From: Pseudodesulfovibrio aespoeensis Aspo-2
Lineage (GTDB): Bacteria > Desulfobacterota > Desulfovibrionia > Desulfovibrionales > Desulfovibrionaceae
DNA: 64,000 nucleotides
Direction: 5' to 3'
Assembly (NCBI RefSeq): GCF_000176915.2
Contig: NC_014844.1
Location: 2,666,001 to 2,730,000 of the forward strand
The position numbers and the translations under genes were made by a program. Of the stretch, positions 1 through 8,499 are shown one piece after another. The number at the start of each line of letters is the position of its first letter. Position 1 is the first letter of the stretch. The notes under the pieces were generated by a model that was not told where the DNA came from, did no database searches, and was given only the letters and a program-made list of their open reading frames with translations.

Positions 1-633
1 CAGCTCCGCCGGGAGCGAGAAGACCACGGTGCGCGGCGTCATGATTTCCTCCACCGTCTTCAAGTCCAGCAGCAGGATGTTGCGGATGGACTGCTCCTCA
101 TACGGCTTGATGGAACCGGACCGCCGGGTCAGCGAGACAATGGCCCGGATGTCGTCCTCGGTATGATCCGGCCCCTCCTTCTTGCGGCTCACGAACTTGG
201 AGAGCAGCCGCATGACGGTGATGACCGGCCTGAACACCCAGACCATTGCCGTCAGCGGCCTGGCCAGGGGCGGAGCGATGCGGTCGCTGTACATGATGCC
301 AAGGGTCTTGGGCAGTATCTCCGTAAAAACGAGAATAATTACTGTGAAGCCCAAAGTAAAGAGCCAAAGCGTCTCCTTGCCGTAGACATTGGCCCAGGCC
401 CAGCCCGCCACAGCCGCGCCCGCCGTATGGGCGCATGTGTTCAGCGTCAGGATGGCCGTGATGGGCTCGTCCACCTTGGTCCGCAGCTTGTGCAATATCT
501 TGGCCGACTTGCTGCCCGATGTCATGAGCTTTTCGATATCCGACCAGCTCATGGAATAGAGCGCGGCCTCGGCCACGGAACAAAACATGGAGACGAATAC
601 GGCCACGCCGACCGCGAGCACGAGTTCGATCAT
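1..633 (-). CDS. CNNM/CorC (DUF21 + CBS) membrane protein, C-terminus outside window
   Basis: Read from an ATG at 633 leftward off the window edge, so 211 codons of the N-terminal part are visible. The first ~125 residues are hydrophobic with a motif series typical of DUF21 (a start like MIELVLAVGVAVFVSMFCSV, then LTLNTCAHTAGAA and FTEILPKTLG). A soluble stretch follows (TEDDIRAIVSLTRRSGSIKP, then EEIMTPRTVVFSLP), which is the usual entry into the CBS pair. Family members are implicated in Mg/Co efflux or membrane integrity. An AGGAAG ribosome site lies about 8 bases upstream of the ATG. Divergent from the gene at 797. Substrate not deducible. Confidence 0.88.
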   Translation of the reverse strand, partial: MIELVLAVGVAVFVSMFCSVAEAALYSMSWSDIEKLMTSGSKSAKILHKLRTKVDEPITAILTLNTCAHTAGAAVAGWAWANVYGKETLWLFTLGFTVIILVFTEILPKTLGIMYSDRIAPPLARPLTAMVWVFRPVITVMRLLSKFVSRKKEGPDHTEDDIRAIVSLTRRSGSIKPYEEQSIRNILLLDLKTVEEIMTPRTVVFSLPAEL

Positions 634-725
634 ATGATGTCGTCACTTCCTGTCCAGTCCGGATCAGGCCGGAGTCTGGAGCGTGAAATATACCAGATCG
701 ATATCAACGGCGCAACAGACATCCG

Positions 726-776
726 CCTTGACTTCCATGTGGCCTTGGCTGCCATGCGGCCTTGACTTCCATCCAG
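726..776. repeat. Three tandem copies of a 17-bp repeat in a divergent promoter region
   Basis: Units at 726-742, 743-759 and 760-776: CCTTGACTTCCATGTGG, CCTTGGCTGCCATGCGG and CCTTGACTTCCATCCAG. The copies differ at a few positions and sit in the 163-bp gap between the divergent genes ending at 633 and starting at 797. They could be a regulator site array or replication slippage. Confidence 0.7.
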
Positions 777-796
777 ATTGAAGCGAACTGGAGGGC

Positions 797-1834
797 ATGA
801 GCCAACCCAGCAACGCCAGACCAAGAATCGTGTTCCGCCTGAGCCACCTCGGCGACGTGGCCCTGACCACCGGCGTCCTGACCCACTGGCACGCGACTCA
901 CGGCGAAACCTTCATTTTCATCACCCGCTCAGCCAGTGCGCCGCTGCTCGACCACCACCCGGCGGTGACGCGCGTCATCGGTCTGGACGATGCGGCCCTC
1001 AAGGAGCACTGGCCTGCCACGGCCCGCGCTCTGGCCGGAGAATTCGCCGGGCATGAACTCATCGACCTGCACGGCACCCTGCGCTCGCGCGTCCTCTCGC
1101 TGCTCTGGCGCGGCCCGGTGCGCCGCTCCCCAAAATTCGGGCTGGCCCGCCGCCTCTTCAGCCTCACCCGCTCGGCTTCGCTACGCCACACCCTCGAAGC
1201 CACCACCGTGCCCCAGCGCTACGCCATGGCCCGCGACCCGGAGCCGCCCGAGGCCGCGCTCCTTATCCCGCGCATCCACCTGACCGAGGCCGAACAAACC
1301 GGGGCCGCCGCCCGCCTGAAAGGCTTCAACACCCGCAAGCCGCGCATCGCCCTGCACCCCTACGCCACCCACCCGGCCAAGCAATGGCCGCGACAAAACT
1401 GGCTGGGGCTGACCGCGCTCCTGGCCGGGTCAGGTCTGGACTGGTTCGTGGTCGGGCGCGACCCGGCCCCGCTGCTGCCCGGCAACAAGCGCGACTTCAC
1501 CAACGCCACGGATCTGCGCGAGACCTGCGCCCTGATGGAACAGGCGGACCTGCTGGTCACAGGAGATTCCGGCCCCATGCATCTGGCCAGCGGCGTGGGC
1601 ACGCCCGTGGCCGCCCTGTTCGGCCCCACCACCCGCGCCTGGGGCTTCTACCCCGCCGGGCCGCTGGACCGCGTCATCGAAGCTGACCTCGACTGCCGCC
1701 CCTGCTCCCTGCACGGCGGCAAGGCCTGCGCCAAAACCCACCAATGCCTCGTCGCCACCGAACCCGAAGCGGTCATGACCGTGATCCGCGACATGCTCGC
1801 ACGCATCCGGCCCGACAGGACCAACCCGGCCTGA
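797..1834 (+). CDS. Glycosyltransferase family 9 (ADP-heptose:LPS heptosyltransferase-like)
   Basis: 345 residues, the normal length for GT9. The N-terminal half starts with IVFRLSHLGDVALTTGVL, the acceptor-side signature. The C-terminal donor-binding half contains IALHPYATHPAKQWP and the family hallmark TGDSGPMHLASGVGTPVAAL followed by FGPT. A late Cys cluster (CRPCSLHGGKAC) matches the end of heptosyltransferases. It should act at the cytoplasmic face of the inner membrane on lipopolysaccharide core. GGAGGG lies just ahead of the ATG. Monocistronic by appearance. The exact sugar and acceptor cannot be read from sequence. Confidence 0.9.
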   Translation: MSQPSNARPRIVFRLSHLGDVALTTGVLTHWHATHGETFIFITRSASAPLLDHHPAVTRVIGLDDAALKEHWPATARALAGEFAGHELIDLHGTLRSRVLSLLWRGPVRRSPKFGLARRLFSLTRSASLRHTLEATTVPQRYAMARDPEPPEAALLIPRIHLTEAEQTGAAARLKGFNTRKPRIALHPYATHPAKQWPRQNWLGLTALLAGSGLDWFVVGRDPAPLLPGNKRDFTNATDLRETCALMEQADLLVTGDSGPMHLASGVGTPVAALFGPTTRAWGFYPAGPLDRVIEADLDCRPCSLHGGKACAKTHQCLVATEPEAVMTVIRDMLARIRPDRTNPA

Positions 1835-1897
1835 TCCCGACTCCGCCCCGTCAGCGGAAAAATCCGAATATCCAGTGACCCTCTGCAACTCGCCCGG

Positions 1898-2554
1898 TCA
1901 GACGCGTTTGCCCCAGTACTGCTCCACCATGTCGGCCCGCTCTTCGAGCAGGGTTTCCACGCCCGGCGGCACCAGATAGCGCAGCGAGCGGCTCTCCAGC
2001 CAGCGGCGGCGGATGTGCCCGCCCTTGATGTCGAGGCGGGGGATGTCCAGCACGCGGAGGGTGTGGCCGCCGGAAAAGGTCCAGGCGTCATCCCCCTCGC
2101 GCACTGCGTCGGGCCACTGGTCGGCGATGAACCCGGCCACCTTGTCGGCAGCCTCCCAGCGGTTGACCACGGCCAGGGAGGCCATGCCCGGAATCTCCGG
2201 CCCGCGCCGCCATTTGGCCAGATCGAGAAAGGTGGACGCGCCCACGATGAAAGTAATTTCAGATTCGGGCTGCTCCACGCGGTAGCAGTTGAGGGTGTCG
2301 CAGGTGAAGGACGGGCCTGGGCGCTCGCCCTCCAGCGGATTGGAGCCCAGGCCGGGCACGCCCTCGATGGCCGCGGCGATAAGCTCCATGCGCAGGTCAA
2401 AGGGCAGGATGTCCGCCCCGTCCTTGTGGGGCGGCTGCTTGGCCGGGACCAGCTCCACCCGGCTCAGCCCAAGCCGCTCCAGAACTTCAATGGCCGCGCG
2501 CACATGGCCCACATGCACAGGGTTGAAGCTGCCGCCGAGAATGCCGATCTTCAT
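1898..2554 (-). CDS. nadD: Nicotinate-nucleotide adenylyltransferase
   Basis: 218 residues. Adenylates nicotinate mononucleotide in NAD synthesis. Starts MKIGILGGSFNPVHVGH, the nucleotidyltransferase GGxFxPxHxGH signature, and has FIVGASTFLDLAKWRR at the substrate pocket. The reading frame stays open far upstream, but the ATG at 2554 is chosen because the domain begins there and AAGGAG lies 6 bases before it. Oddity: the usual C-terminal ISSTxIR stretch reads DIKGGHIRRRWLESRSL, so the Ser-Ser-Thr is replaced. Convergent with the glycosyltransferase. Confidence 0.92.
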   Translation of the reverse strand: MKIGILGGSFNPVHVGHVRAAIEVLERLGLSRVELVPAKQPPHKDGADILPFDLRMELIAAAIEGVPGLGSNPLEGERPGPSFTCDTLNCYRVEQPESEITFIVGASTFLDLAKWRRGPEIPGMASLAVVNRWEAADKVAGFIADQWPDAVREGDDAWTFSGGHTLRVLDIPRLDIKGGHIRRRWLESRSLRYLVPPGVETLLEERADMVEQYWGKRV

Positions 2555-2740
2555 GGAGTCTCCTTGGGTGGTTTCCCAAGTAAAATATAGCGGAATGAGG
2601 GGAGAGGCAAGGGAAGGAGTGAAGAGGGAGGGAGAACCGAAGGTTCGACCGGCTCCCTTCCGCCCTTTCCTTCTCCGCCGCCCGGCCCCCTCCCATGAAA
2701 CACCTTGCCCCATGCGGCCCTTACGTGGTAGCCGCTTCCA

Positions 2741-3406
2741 ATGTTCGATCTCTTCTCCCCAGAACGGTTGCAGCAATACGCCATCCTTGCGCCCGGACTG
2801 CTCATTGCCCTGGTCTGCCACGAGGTGGCCCACGGGTATGTGGCCTATCTGCTGGGCGATCCCACGGCCAAATCCCAGGGGCGGCTGACCCTCAACCCGC
2901 TCAAGCACCTCGACCCGCTGGGCACCCTGGCCTTCTTTGTCGTCCATTTCGGCTGGGCCAAGCCGGTGCCGGTCAATGCGGGCTATTTCAAAAACCCGCG
3001 CCAGGGCATGCTGCTCACGGCCATTGCCGGGCCGCTCACCAATTTCATCCTGGCCGCGGCCTTTGCCACCATCATCCACATCCTGGTGAGCCTTGAATTC
3101 ACCCCCGGCGGACTGTCCGAAAAGATCATCGTGCCCACCTACCTCATGGCCCAGGCGGGCGTGTTCGTGAACCTGATCCTCGGCATCTTCAACCTGCTGC
3201 CCATCCCGCCCCTGGACGGCAGCAACGTGGTGGCCTACTTTCTCCCGCCGCGCATGGCCAATACCTACATGTCCCTCAGCCGCTACGGATTCATCATCCT
3301 GATCGGCCTCATTCTTATGGGCAGGTTCTCCGGCTACAGCCTCGTCGGCCAAGTCATCCTCCCCATGGTCCACGCCGGGGTCCGAATCCTCGGCGTAACC
3401 ATGTAA
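2741..3406 (+). CDS. Site-2 protease family membrane metallopeptidase (M50)
   Basis: 221 residues, almost wholly hydrophobic with about five or six membrane segments. The zinc site is HEVAH at residues 27-31 in the first helix, and the third ligand lies in the late PIPPLDGS motif. No PDZ domain, so this is the short YwhC/rhomboid-like group rather than RseP. The substrate is unknown. 22 bases before trpS and probably cotranscribed with it. The 186-bp gap upstream holds a GGGAG/CTCCC hairpin around 2628-2670 but no clear promoter, and the ATG has no obvious ribosome site. Confidence 0.88.
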   Translation: MFDLFSPERLQQYAILAPGLLIALVCHEVAHGYVAYLLGDPTAKSQGRLTLNPLKHLDPLGTLAFFVVHFGWAKPVPVNAGYFKNPRQGMLLTAIAGPLTNFILAAAFATIIHILVSLEFTPGGLSEKIIVPTYLMAQAGVFVNLILGIFNLLPIPPLDGSNVVAYFLPPRMANTYMSLSRYGFIILIGLILMGRFSGYSLVGQVILPMVHAGVRILGVTM

Positions 3407-3428
3407 CTCCAACCAACCACCCGACATC

Positions 3429-4412
3429 ATGAGCGAAAGACAACGCATTCTCTCCGGCATGAGGCCCACCGGCCCCCTCCATCTCGGCCACTATTTCGGC
3501 GTCATCGCCAACTGGCTCAAGCTCCAGGAGGAGTACGACTGTTATTTCTTCGTGGCCGACTGGCACGCCCTGACCAGCGAATACGCCGACGCCAGACGGG
3601 TCAAGGGGTTCATCCCCGGACTGGTCAAGGACTGGATCGCCGCCGGGCTGGACCCGGACAAGTGCGTGATCTTCCAGCAGTCCATGATCAAGGAGCATGC
3701 CGAGCTGTACCTCTATCTTTCCATGTACACCCCGCTCGGCTGGCTGGAACGCTGCCCCACCTTCAAGGAAATGAACGCGGAGCTGAGCCAGAAGGACTTG
3801 AACACCCACGGATTCCTGGGCTATCCGGTGCTCATGGCCGCCGACATCCTGATGTACAAGCCGTGCGCCGTGCCCGTGGGCAGGGACCAACTGCCCCACC
3901 TGGAGCTGACGCGCGAGATCGCCCGCCGCTTCAACCACCTGACCGGCTCCGAGGCCCTGCCCGAACCCGCGGACCTGCTGACCGAGGAGGCCAAGCTGCC
4001 CGGCCTGGATGGCCGCAAGATGTCCAAGAGCTACGGCAACTCCATCATGCTCTCCGAACCCATCGAGGAGATCGCGCCCAAGGTGCGCGGCATGAAGACC
4101 GACGAACGCAGACAGCGCAAGTCCGACCCCGGCGACCCGGACGTGTGCAACCTCTACCCCTACCACAAGCTGCTGACCGACCCGGCCCGGCTGCCGGAGA
4201 TTTGCGAGGGCTGCCGCAGCGCCACCTGGGGCTGTGTGGACTGCAAGAAGGTGCTCATGGAGTCCCTGGAGCGGTTCCTGACGCCCCTGCAGGAGCGGCG
4301 CGCCACCTGCACCGACGAGCGCGTGGCCGAGATACTGAGCGCTGGCAACGAGAAGGCGCGCGCCTTTGCGTCCAAAACCATGGATGAATTGCGCTCGATC
4401 CTGAACTACTAG
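3429..4412 (+). CDS. trpS: Tryptophanyl-tRNA synthetase
   Basis: 327 residues, class I aminoacyl-tRNA synthetase charging tRNA-Trp in the cytoplasm. The N-terminus has ILSGMRPTGPLHLGHYFGV (HIGH-type signature). KMSKS is intact in GRKMSKSYGNSI. The length is standard for bacterial TrpS. The C-terminal half carries four cysteines (CNLYPYHKL, CEGCRSATWGC), a set seen in some lineages. Second gene after the M50 protease. Confidence 0.96.
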   Translation: MSERQRILSGMRPTGPLHLGHYFGVIANWLKLQEEYDCYFFVADWHALTSEYADARRVKGFIPGLVKDWIAAGLDPDKCVIFQQSMIKEHAELYLYLSMYTPLGWLERCPTFKEMNAELSQKDLNTHGFLGYPVLMAADILMYKPCAVPVGRDQLPHLELTREIARRFNHLTGSEALPEPADLLTEEAKLPGLDGRKMSKSYGNSIMLSEPIEEIAPKVRGMKTDERRQRKSDPGDPDVCNLYPYHKLLTDPARLPEICEGCRSATWGCVDCKKVLMESLERFLTPLQERRATCTDERVAEILSAGNEKARAFASKTMDELRSILNY

Positions 4413-4421
4413 CGCCGCCGT

Positions 4422-4449
4422 TTGCAATTCCCATGAATTTGGGTAGGCT
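4422..4449 (+). promoter_or_regulatory. Possible sigma-70 promoter for the FKBP gene
   Basis: TTGCAA (4422-4427) and TAGGCT (4444-4449) are separated by 16 bases, 40 bases ahead of the ATG at 4489. Seen by eye only; the -10 match is modest. Confidence 0.3.
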
Positions 4450-4488
4450 TGGACTCTAGCCATCATACAAGCGACAAGGAGAGAGCGC

Positions 4489-4917
4489 ATGACCGCCAAG
4501 AAAGGCAGCACCGTCAAGGTCCACTACACCGGCACCCTCAAAGAGGACGGCAGCCAGTTCGACTCCAGCCAGGGACGTGATCCCCTCCAGTTCACCCTGG
4601 GCCAGGGCATGGTCATCGCCGGATTCGAGAAGGCGGTCATCGGCAAGTCTGTCGGCGACACCGTGACCGTGGAAATCCCGCCCGAGGAAGGTTACGGCGA
4701 AGCCAACGACCAGCTGGTTTTCCAGGTGCGCCGCGAGCAGCTGCCGCCCCATGTGGAGCTTGAGGAAGGCGTCATGCTGGAAATCCGCACCGAGGACGGC
4801 AGCCCGGCCTATGTCCGGATCGCCAACTTCGACGACGCCCTGGTCACCCTCGACGGCAACCACCCGCTGGCCGGACAAACCCTGGTGTTTGAAATCGAGG
4901 TTGTTGAACTCACCTGA
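4489..4917 (+). CDS. FKBP-type peptidyl-prolyl isomerase (SlyD-like)
   Basis: 142 residues. Starts with the FKBP strand KVHYTGTLKEDGSQFDSS, has GQGMVIAGFEKAVIGKSVGD, then an insert-in-flap-type region between about residues 70 and 120 as in SlyD. It lacks the His/Cys-rich nickel-binding tail of E. coli SlyD and ends EIEVVELT. Expected to be a cytoplasmic folding helper. AGGAG precedes the ATG. Followed by a hairpin terminator. Confidence 0.92.
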   Translation: MTAKKGSTVKVHYTGTLKEDGSQFDSSQGRDPLQFTLGQGMVIAGFEKAVIGKSVGDTVTVEIPPEEGYGEANDQLVFQVRREQLPPHVELEEGVMLEIRTEDGSPAYVRIANFDDALVTLDGNHPLAGQTLVFEIEVVELT

Positions 4918-4947
4918 TTTGTTGGCAATTGATTAAATCAACACCAT

Positions 4948-4984
4948 CCCCGCCCTGCGCCCAACCGGCACGGGGCGGGGTTGT
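4948..4984 (+). terminator. GC-rich hairpin after the FKBP gene
   Basis: CCCCGCCC (4948-4955) pairs with GGGCGGGG (4973-4980), followed by TTGTCC. The U tract is poor, so termination strength is uncertain. Confidence 0.5.
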
Positions 4985-5024
4985 CCATTGAAGAGACGCC
5001 GGGGGCCGGAACGCCCGGCACAGG

Positions 5025-6209
5025 ATGCAAGCGATGCACATATCCAAGCGCTGTTGCGGGATGACCCCGTTCCTGGTCATGGAAATTCTTGAGGCCGCCC
5101 AGGCCATGGAGCGGGCCGGGCGGTCGGTCATCCACCTGGAGGTGGGCGAGCCGGACTTTGACACGCCCGACTGCGTCAAGCGCGCCGCCTGCCGGGCGCT
5201 GGACAACGGCCACACCCACTACACCCACTCCCTGGGCCTGCTGGAGCTGCGCGAGGCCATCAGCGAGGACTACCGCAAGCGCTACGGCGTGACCGTGGAC
5301 CCGGCCAACATCGCCATCACCCAGGGCACCAGCCCGGCCATGCTCGCAGTCTTCTCGGCCATCCTCGAAGCGGGCGACAAGGTGGTCACCTCAGACCCGT
5401 GCTATGCCTGCTACGACAACTTCATCACCTTTGCCGGGGCCGAGCCGGTCAAGGTTCCGGTCAGCGAGGACGACGCCTTCCAGTACCGCGTGTCGGCCAT
5501 TCAGGCGGCTCTTGATGACAAGGTCCGGGCCATCCTGATCAACTCCCCGGCCAACCCCACAGGCTCCCTGCTCCCGGCGGAACGCATGCGCGCCATCGCC
5601 GAACTGGCCGAGGAGAAGAACCTGTGGATCGTCTCGGACGAGATCTACCACGGACTGGTCTACGAGGGGCAGGAGCACTCCATCCTCGAATACACGGACC
5701 GCGCCTTTGTCTTCAACGGGTTTTCCAAACTCTACGCCATGACCGGCTGGCGGCTGGGCTATGTCATTGCCCCGCCCGCCTTCATCCGCACCTTGCAGAC
5801 CGTCTGCCAGAATTTCTTCATCTCGGCCAACGCCATGTCCCAGTGGGCCGGGCTGGCCGCGCTCAAGGAGGCCGGGCCGGACGTGGCCCGCATGGTGGCC
5901 ACCTACGACAAACGGCGCATCTACATCCTTGACCGGCTCAAGGCTATGGGGTTCGTCATCAGGCACGATCCCACGGGCGCGTTCTACGTGCTCGTGAACA
6001 TGCGCCGTCTGGCGGCAAAGTTCGACGGCTCGTCCCTCAAACTCGCCTATGACATCCTGGACAAGACCGGCGTGGGGGTGACGCCGGGCATCGACTTCGG
6101 CCAGAACGCCGAGGGATTCATCCGCTTCTCCTACGCCAATTCCCTGGCAAACATCGCCGAGGCAATGGACCGGCTGGAGCAATATCTCAAGGAACACCAC
6201 GCGGGCTGA
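5025..6209 (+). CDS. Pyridoxal-phosphate aminotransferase, class I/II
   Basis: 394 residues, fold-type I aminotransferase. Substrate-side motif HLEVGEPDFDTP near residue 40; NSPANPTG in the middle; PLP lysine at about K235 in NGFSKLYAMTGWRLGY; RFSYANS near the end carries the carboxylate-binding Arg. The sequence places it with aspartate/aromatic/alanine-type enzymes, but the amino acid cannot be assigned. A start at MHISKR (three codons later) is possible. Closed by a strong terminator shared with the convergent mlaA. Confidence 0.9.
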   Translation: MQAMHISKRCCGMTPFLVMEILEAAQAMERAGRSVIHLEVGEPDFDTPDCVKRAACRALDNGHTHYTHSLGLLELREAISEDYRKRYGVTVDPANIAITQGTSPAMLAVFSAILEAGDKVVTSDPCYACYDNFITFAGAEPVKVPVSEDDAFQYRVSAIQAALDDKVRAILINSPANPTGSLLPAERMRAIAELAEEKNLWIVSDEIYHGLVYEGQEHSILEYTDRAFVFNGFSKLYAMTGWRLGYVIAPPAFIRTLQTVCQNFFISANAMSQWAGLAALKEAGPDVARMVATYDKRRIYILDRLKAMGFVIRHDPTGAFYVLVNMRRLAAKFDGSSLKLAYDILDKTGVGVTPGIDFGQNAEGFIRFSYANSLANIAEAMDRLEQYLKEHHAG

Positions 6210-6227
6210 TCGCCTTGACAAGGCCAT

Positions 6228-6270
6228 GCGAAAAGGGCGTCCTTCCGTTGCCGGAGGACGCCCTTTTCGC
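6228..6270. terminator. Strong bidirectional terminator
   Basis: A perfect 16-bp stem: GCGAAAAGGGCGTCCT (6228-6243) with AGGACGCCCTTTTCGC (6255-6270), 11-base loop. The arms carry AAAA/TTTT, so it can act in both directions between the convergent genes ending at 6209 and 6284. Confidence 0.85.
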
Positions 6271-6283
6271 GTGGAACCACGAA

Positions 6284-7078
6284 TCAGCGCTGGATGTCCA
6301 GCTCTCGCTTCTTGGTGTAGACGTAGCGGACCATCTCGTACTCAAAGGGCGATCCGGTCTCGTGATAGCGGAAGGGGACACTGGCCCGGCGGTTGAGGGA
6401 GCGGATGACCAATTCGGCCACGGACACGTCCCAGGTGTTCTTGACCCCGGCCAGCCGGTAGATTTCCTTCATTTCAAGATACAGGAGCAGGAAATCGCCG
6501 CCGAACCCGACCGTGTCGCGCACATTGGACGGACCAAAGGCGGGCATGACGAAATACGGACCATTGCCCACGCCCCAGAAGCCCAGGGTCTGGCCCACGT
6601 CCTCTTCCTGCCGCTTGAGGTGCTCGGCCCCGGAGGCCACGTCCATGAGCCCGAGCACGCCAAAGGTGGAGTTGATGAAAAAGCGCGAGGTGGTGATGGC
6701 CCCCTTCTTCATTTTGCCTTGGAGCAGGCAGTTGAACAGGACCGGCAGTTCATTGAGATTGTTGATGACGTTGGAGACGCCCTTTCTGGCCGGGCCGGGG
6801 AGCACGGTCTTGTACACCTCCACCGCGGGCAGCAGCACATAGGCGTCGAGCCCGGCGTTGAAGTCGTAGATGTGCCGGTTCATCGGCTCCCAGGGATCGT
6901 AGACCTCCATGAAATCCAGGTCGTTGGCCTTGGGGTCGGGCCAGCGGTTGACCTCGGTGCGAAAATCCGTGGGCTCAAGGTTCAGGGACGGCTCCACCCG
7001 CTTGGTCGCGGTTGCGCCGCAGCCGCAAAGGAGCAGGGCCAGGGCCGAAACGGCCAGGAGGATCGCAAGGCGCCGCAT
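6284..7078 (-). CDS. mlaA: MlaA/VacJ-family outer-membrane lipoprotein
   Basis: 264 residues. A lipoprotein signal (MRRLAILLAVSALALLLCGC) is followed by the VacJ domain: PWEPMNRHIYDFNAGLDAYV, FFINSTFGVLGLMDVAS, then FGPSNVRDTVGFGGDF. MlaA removes phospholipids from the outer leaflet of the outer membrane and passes them to the Mla chain. The ATG at 7078 is chosen over a longer open frame because the signal peptide begins there. It starts 2 bases after the hydrolase gene ends, so the two form one transcript. No MlaB-F genes are visible nearby. Confidence 0.9.
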   Translation of the reverse strand: MRRLAILLAVSALALLLCGCGATATKRVEPSLNLEPTDFRTEVNRWPDPKANDLDFMEVYDPWEPMNRHIYDFNAGLDAYVLLPAVEVYKTVLPGPARKGVSNVINNLNELPVLFNCLLQGKMKKGAITTSRFFINSTFGVLGLMDVASGAEHLKRQEEDVGQTLGFWGVGNGPYFVMPAFGPSNVRDTVGFGGDFLLLYLEMKEIYRLAGVKNTWDVSVAELVIRSLNRRASVPFRYHETGSPFEYEMVRYVYTKKRELDIQR

Positions 7079-7080
7079 GG

Positions 7081-8349
7081 TCACGGCTTCACCATCGCGA
7101 CCATGGCCTCGACAAAGGGACCGTACATCATGTTGCCGCAGTGCCCGCCTGAAGGGTAGAGCGTGGCCCGCTGGCCGAAGACCGTCTTGATGAACGCCAG
7201 ATCGTTGTCGTTGAGGATGACATCGTCGCTGTTGCCGATGAGCACGACCTTGTCGTTCTCCATGAGGTAGGAGCGGATGTCGTAGAGGCTGCACTGGCGC
7301 ATCATGGTGTAGCGGTCCATGGTCGGATCAAGATGCTTCAGGTAAGGCAGCAGGAACTCGTCCATGTAGTTCTCGAAACTGATGTCAAAGGCGGCCTCGG
7401 CATAGGGCATGAGCGGCTTGCCGGTGGTCAGCGGGTAGTCGGCGGGCGGCACGAGATATCCGGCCCGAAGGCAGACATCCGAGGCAAAGATCATGGACGA
7501 CGACGAGAGCCGGAAATCGACCCCAATCAGGGAGCGCAGGTCCACGCCGTCCATGTTCACGCGGGTGACCATTTCATAGAGAAAGTTGTCGTCAAGGTCG
7601 GTGACATCGGCGTCACGGTAGTAGTTCGAGAAGCGGTCGATGAGGCTCTCTATCTCCTCGCGTACCGTGACCTCACCGAGATTCTCGGCTGTCAGCCACG
7701 AGTCGAGCCGCTTGACCGAGTGGTACAGGCTGACCGGCGGGTTGATCATGAGCGCCTTGCGAAACCCGAACTCCCCGGCCACGGAATCCTTGTGGGCGAG
7801 AAAGGCGGCGTGCAGCGCGCCGAGGCTGTATCCGGTGACATAGTACCCGGACACCGCGCGCTCCTTCTCGACCGTTTCCTTGATCCAGCCCATCACCCGG
7901 TACAGATCGTCCACATCGTGGGGCACATAGCCCGGCGCGCCGAAGCGCGAGGCGCTGATGACGAAATTCATGTGGGTGGGCGACGACAGGGCGACCACGT
8001 GAAAGCCTGCTTCATGAAAGACCTGGGTCAGGAAGCCCATCTTGATCGAGTCGTGCTCCGCGCCGGTCCCGGCGATGATGAAGATGAGCGGGGCCTCGCC
8101 CTTTTGCAGGGCGGTGCTGTAGAGCATCTCGCCGCTGTAGGAGAACACCTCCGGGATGTTGCGGCCCTCGATGCGGATGGACCGCTGCTTGGGCTTCACC
8201 ATCTGCTGCGTCCGGTATATCTGATCCGGGGGCGTGCCATAGACCGTGGCCTGATAGGGATCACTGTAGGGATAGCTGTAGTCCGCCGCAAACGCTGTCG
8301 CGAGCGGGCACAACACTATGGCGAGACACAAGAAGACCACTGGGCGCAT
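7081..8349 (-). CDS. Exported alpha/beta-hydrolase-fold protein
   Basis: 422 residues from the ATG at 8349, where a signal peptide begins (MRPVVFLCLAIVLCPLATAF, cleavage near AFA-AD). The nucleophile elbow is GYSLG in VTGYSLGALHAAF; GTGAEHDS near residue 95 may form the oxyanion hole; the late SGGHCGNM supplies a candidate His. Directly upstream of mlaA, which suggests a lipid-related role at the envelope; that is inference. Substrate unknown. An alternative ATG at 8394 adds 15 residues ahead of the signal and has no better ribosome site. Confidence 0.75.
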   Translation of the reverse strand: MRPVVFLCLAIVLCPLATAFAADYSYPYSDPYQATVYGTPPDQIYRTQQMVKPKQRSIRIEGRNIPEVFSYSGEMLYSTALQKGEAPLIFIIAGTGAEHDSIKMGFLTQVFHEAGFHVVALSSPTHMNFVISASRFGAPGYVPHDVDDLYRVMGWIKETVEKERAVSGYYVTGYSLGALHAAFLAHKDSVAGEFGFRKALMINPPVSLYHSVKRLDSWLTAENLGEVTVREEIESLIDRFSNYYRDADVTDLDDNFLYEMVTRVNMDGVDLRSLIGVDFRLSSSSMIFASDVCLRAGYLVPPADYPLTTGKPLMPYAEAAFDISFENYMDEFLLPYLKHLDPTMDRYTMMRQCSLYDIRSYLMENDKVVLIGNSDDVILNDNDLAFIKTVFGQRATLYPSGGHCGNMMYGPFVEAMVAMVKP

Positions 8350-8499
8350 GGGGTGGATTCCGGGTTGAATTTTCCTCTGGCGGCTCGGATGCAATGCTCA
8401 TACCTACCCGCATTGCCCCGCCATGGCAACATCCGTGAGCAAAACGTCCAGGTGATATGCTGCTACGCCACCCTGGCCGGGCCGCCGCCCGCCTCCCTG

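Noticed and set aside
1898..3469. NadD with a ~305-residue N-terminal extension
   Set aside because: The extension overlaps the M50 protease gene on the other strand; the NadD domain and a good ribosome site start at 2554.
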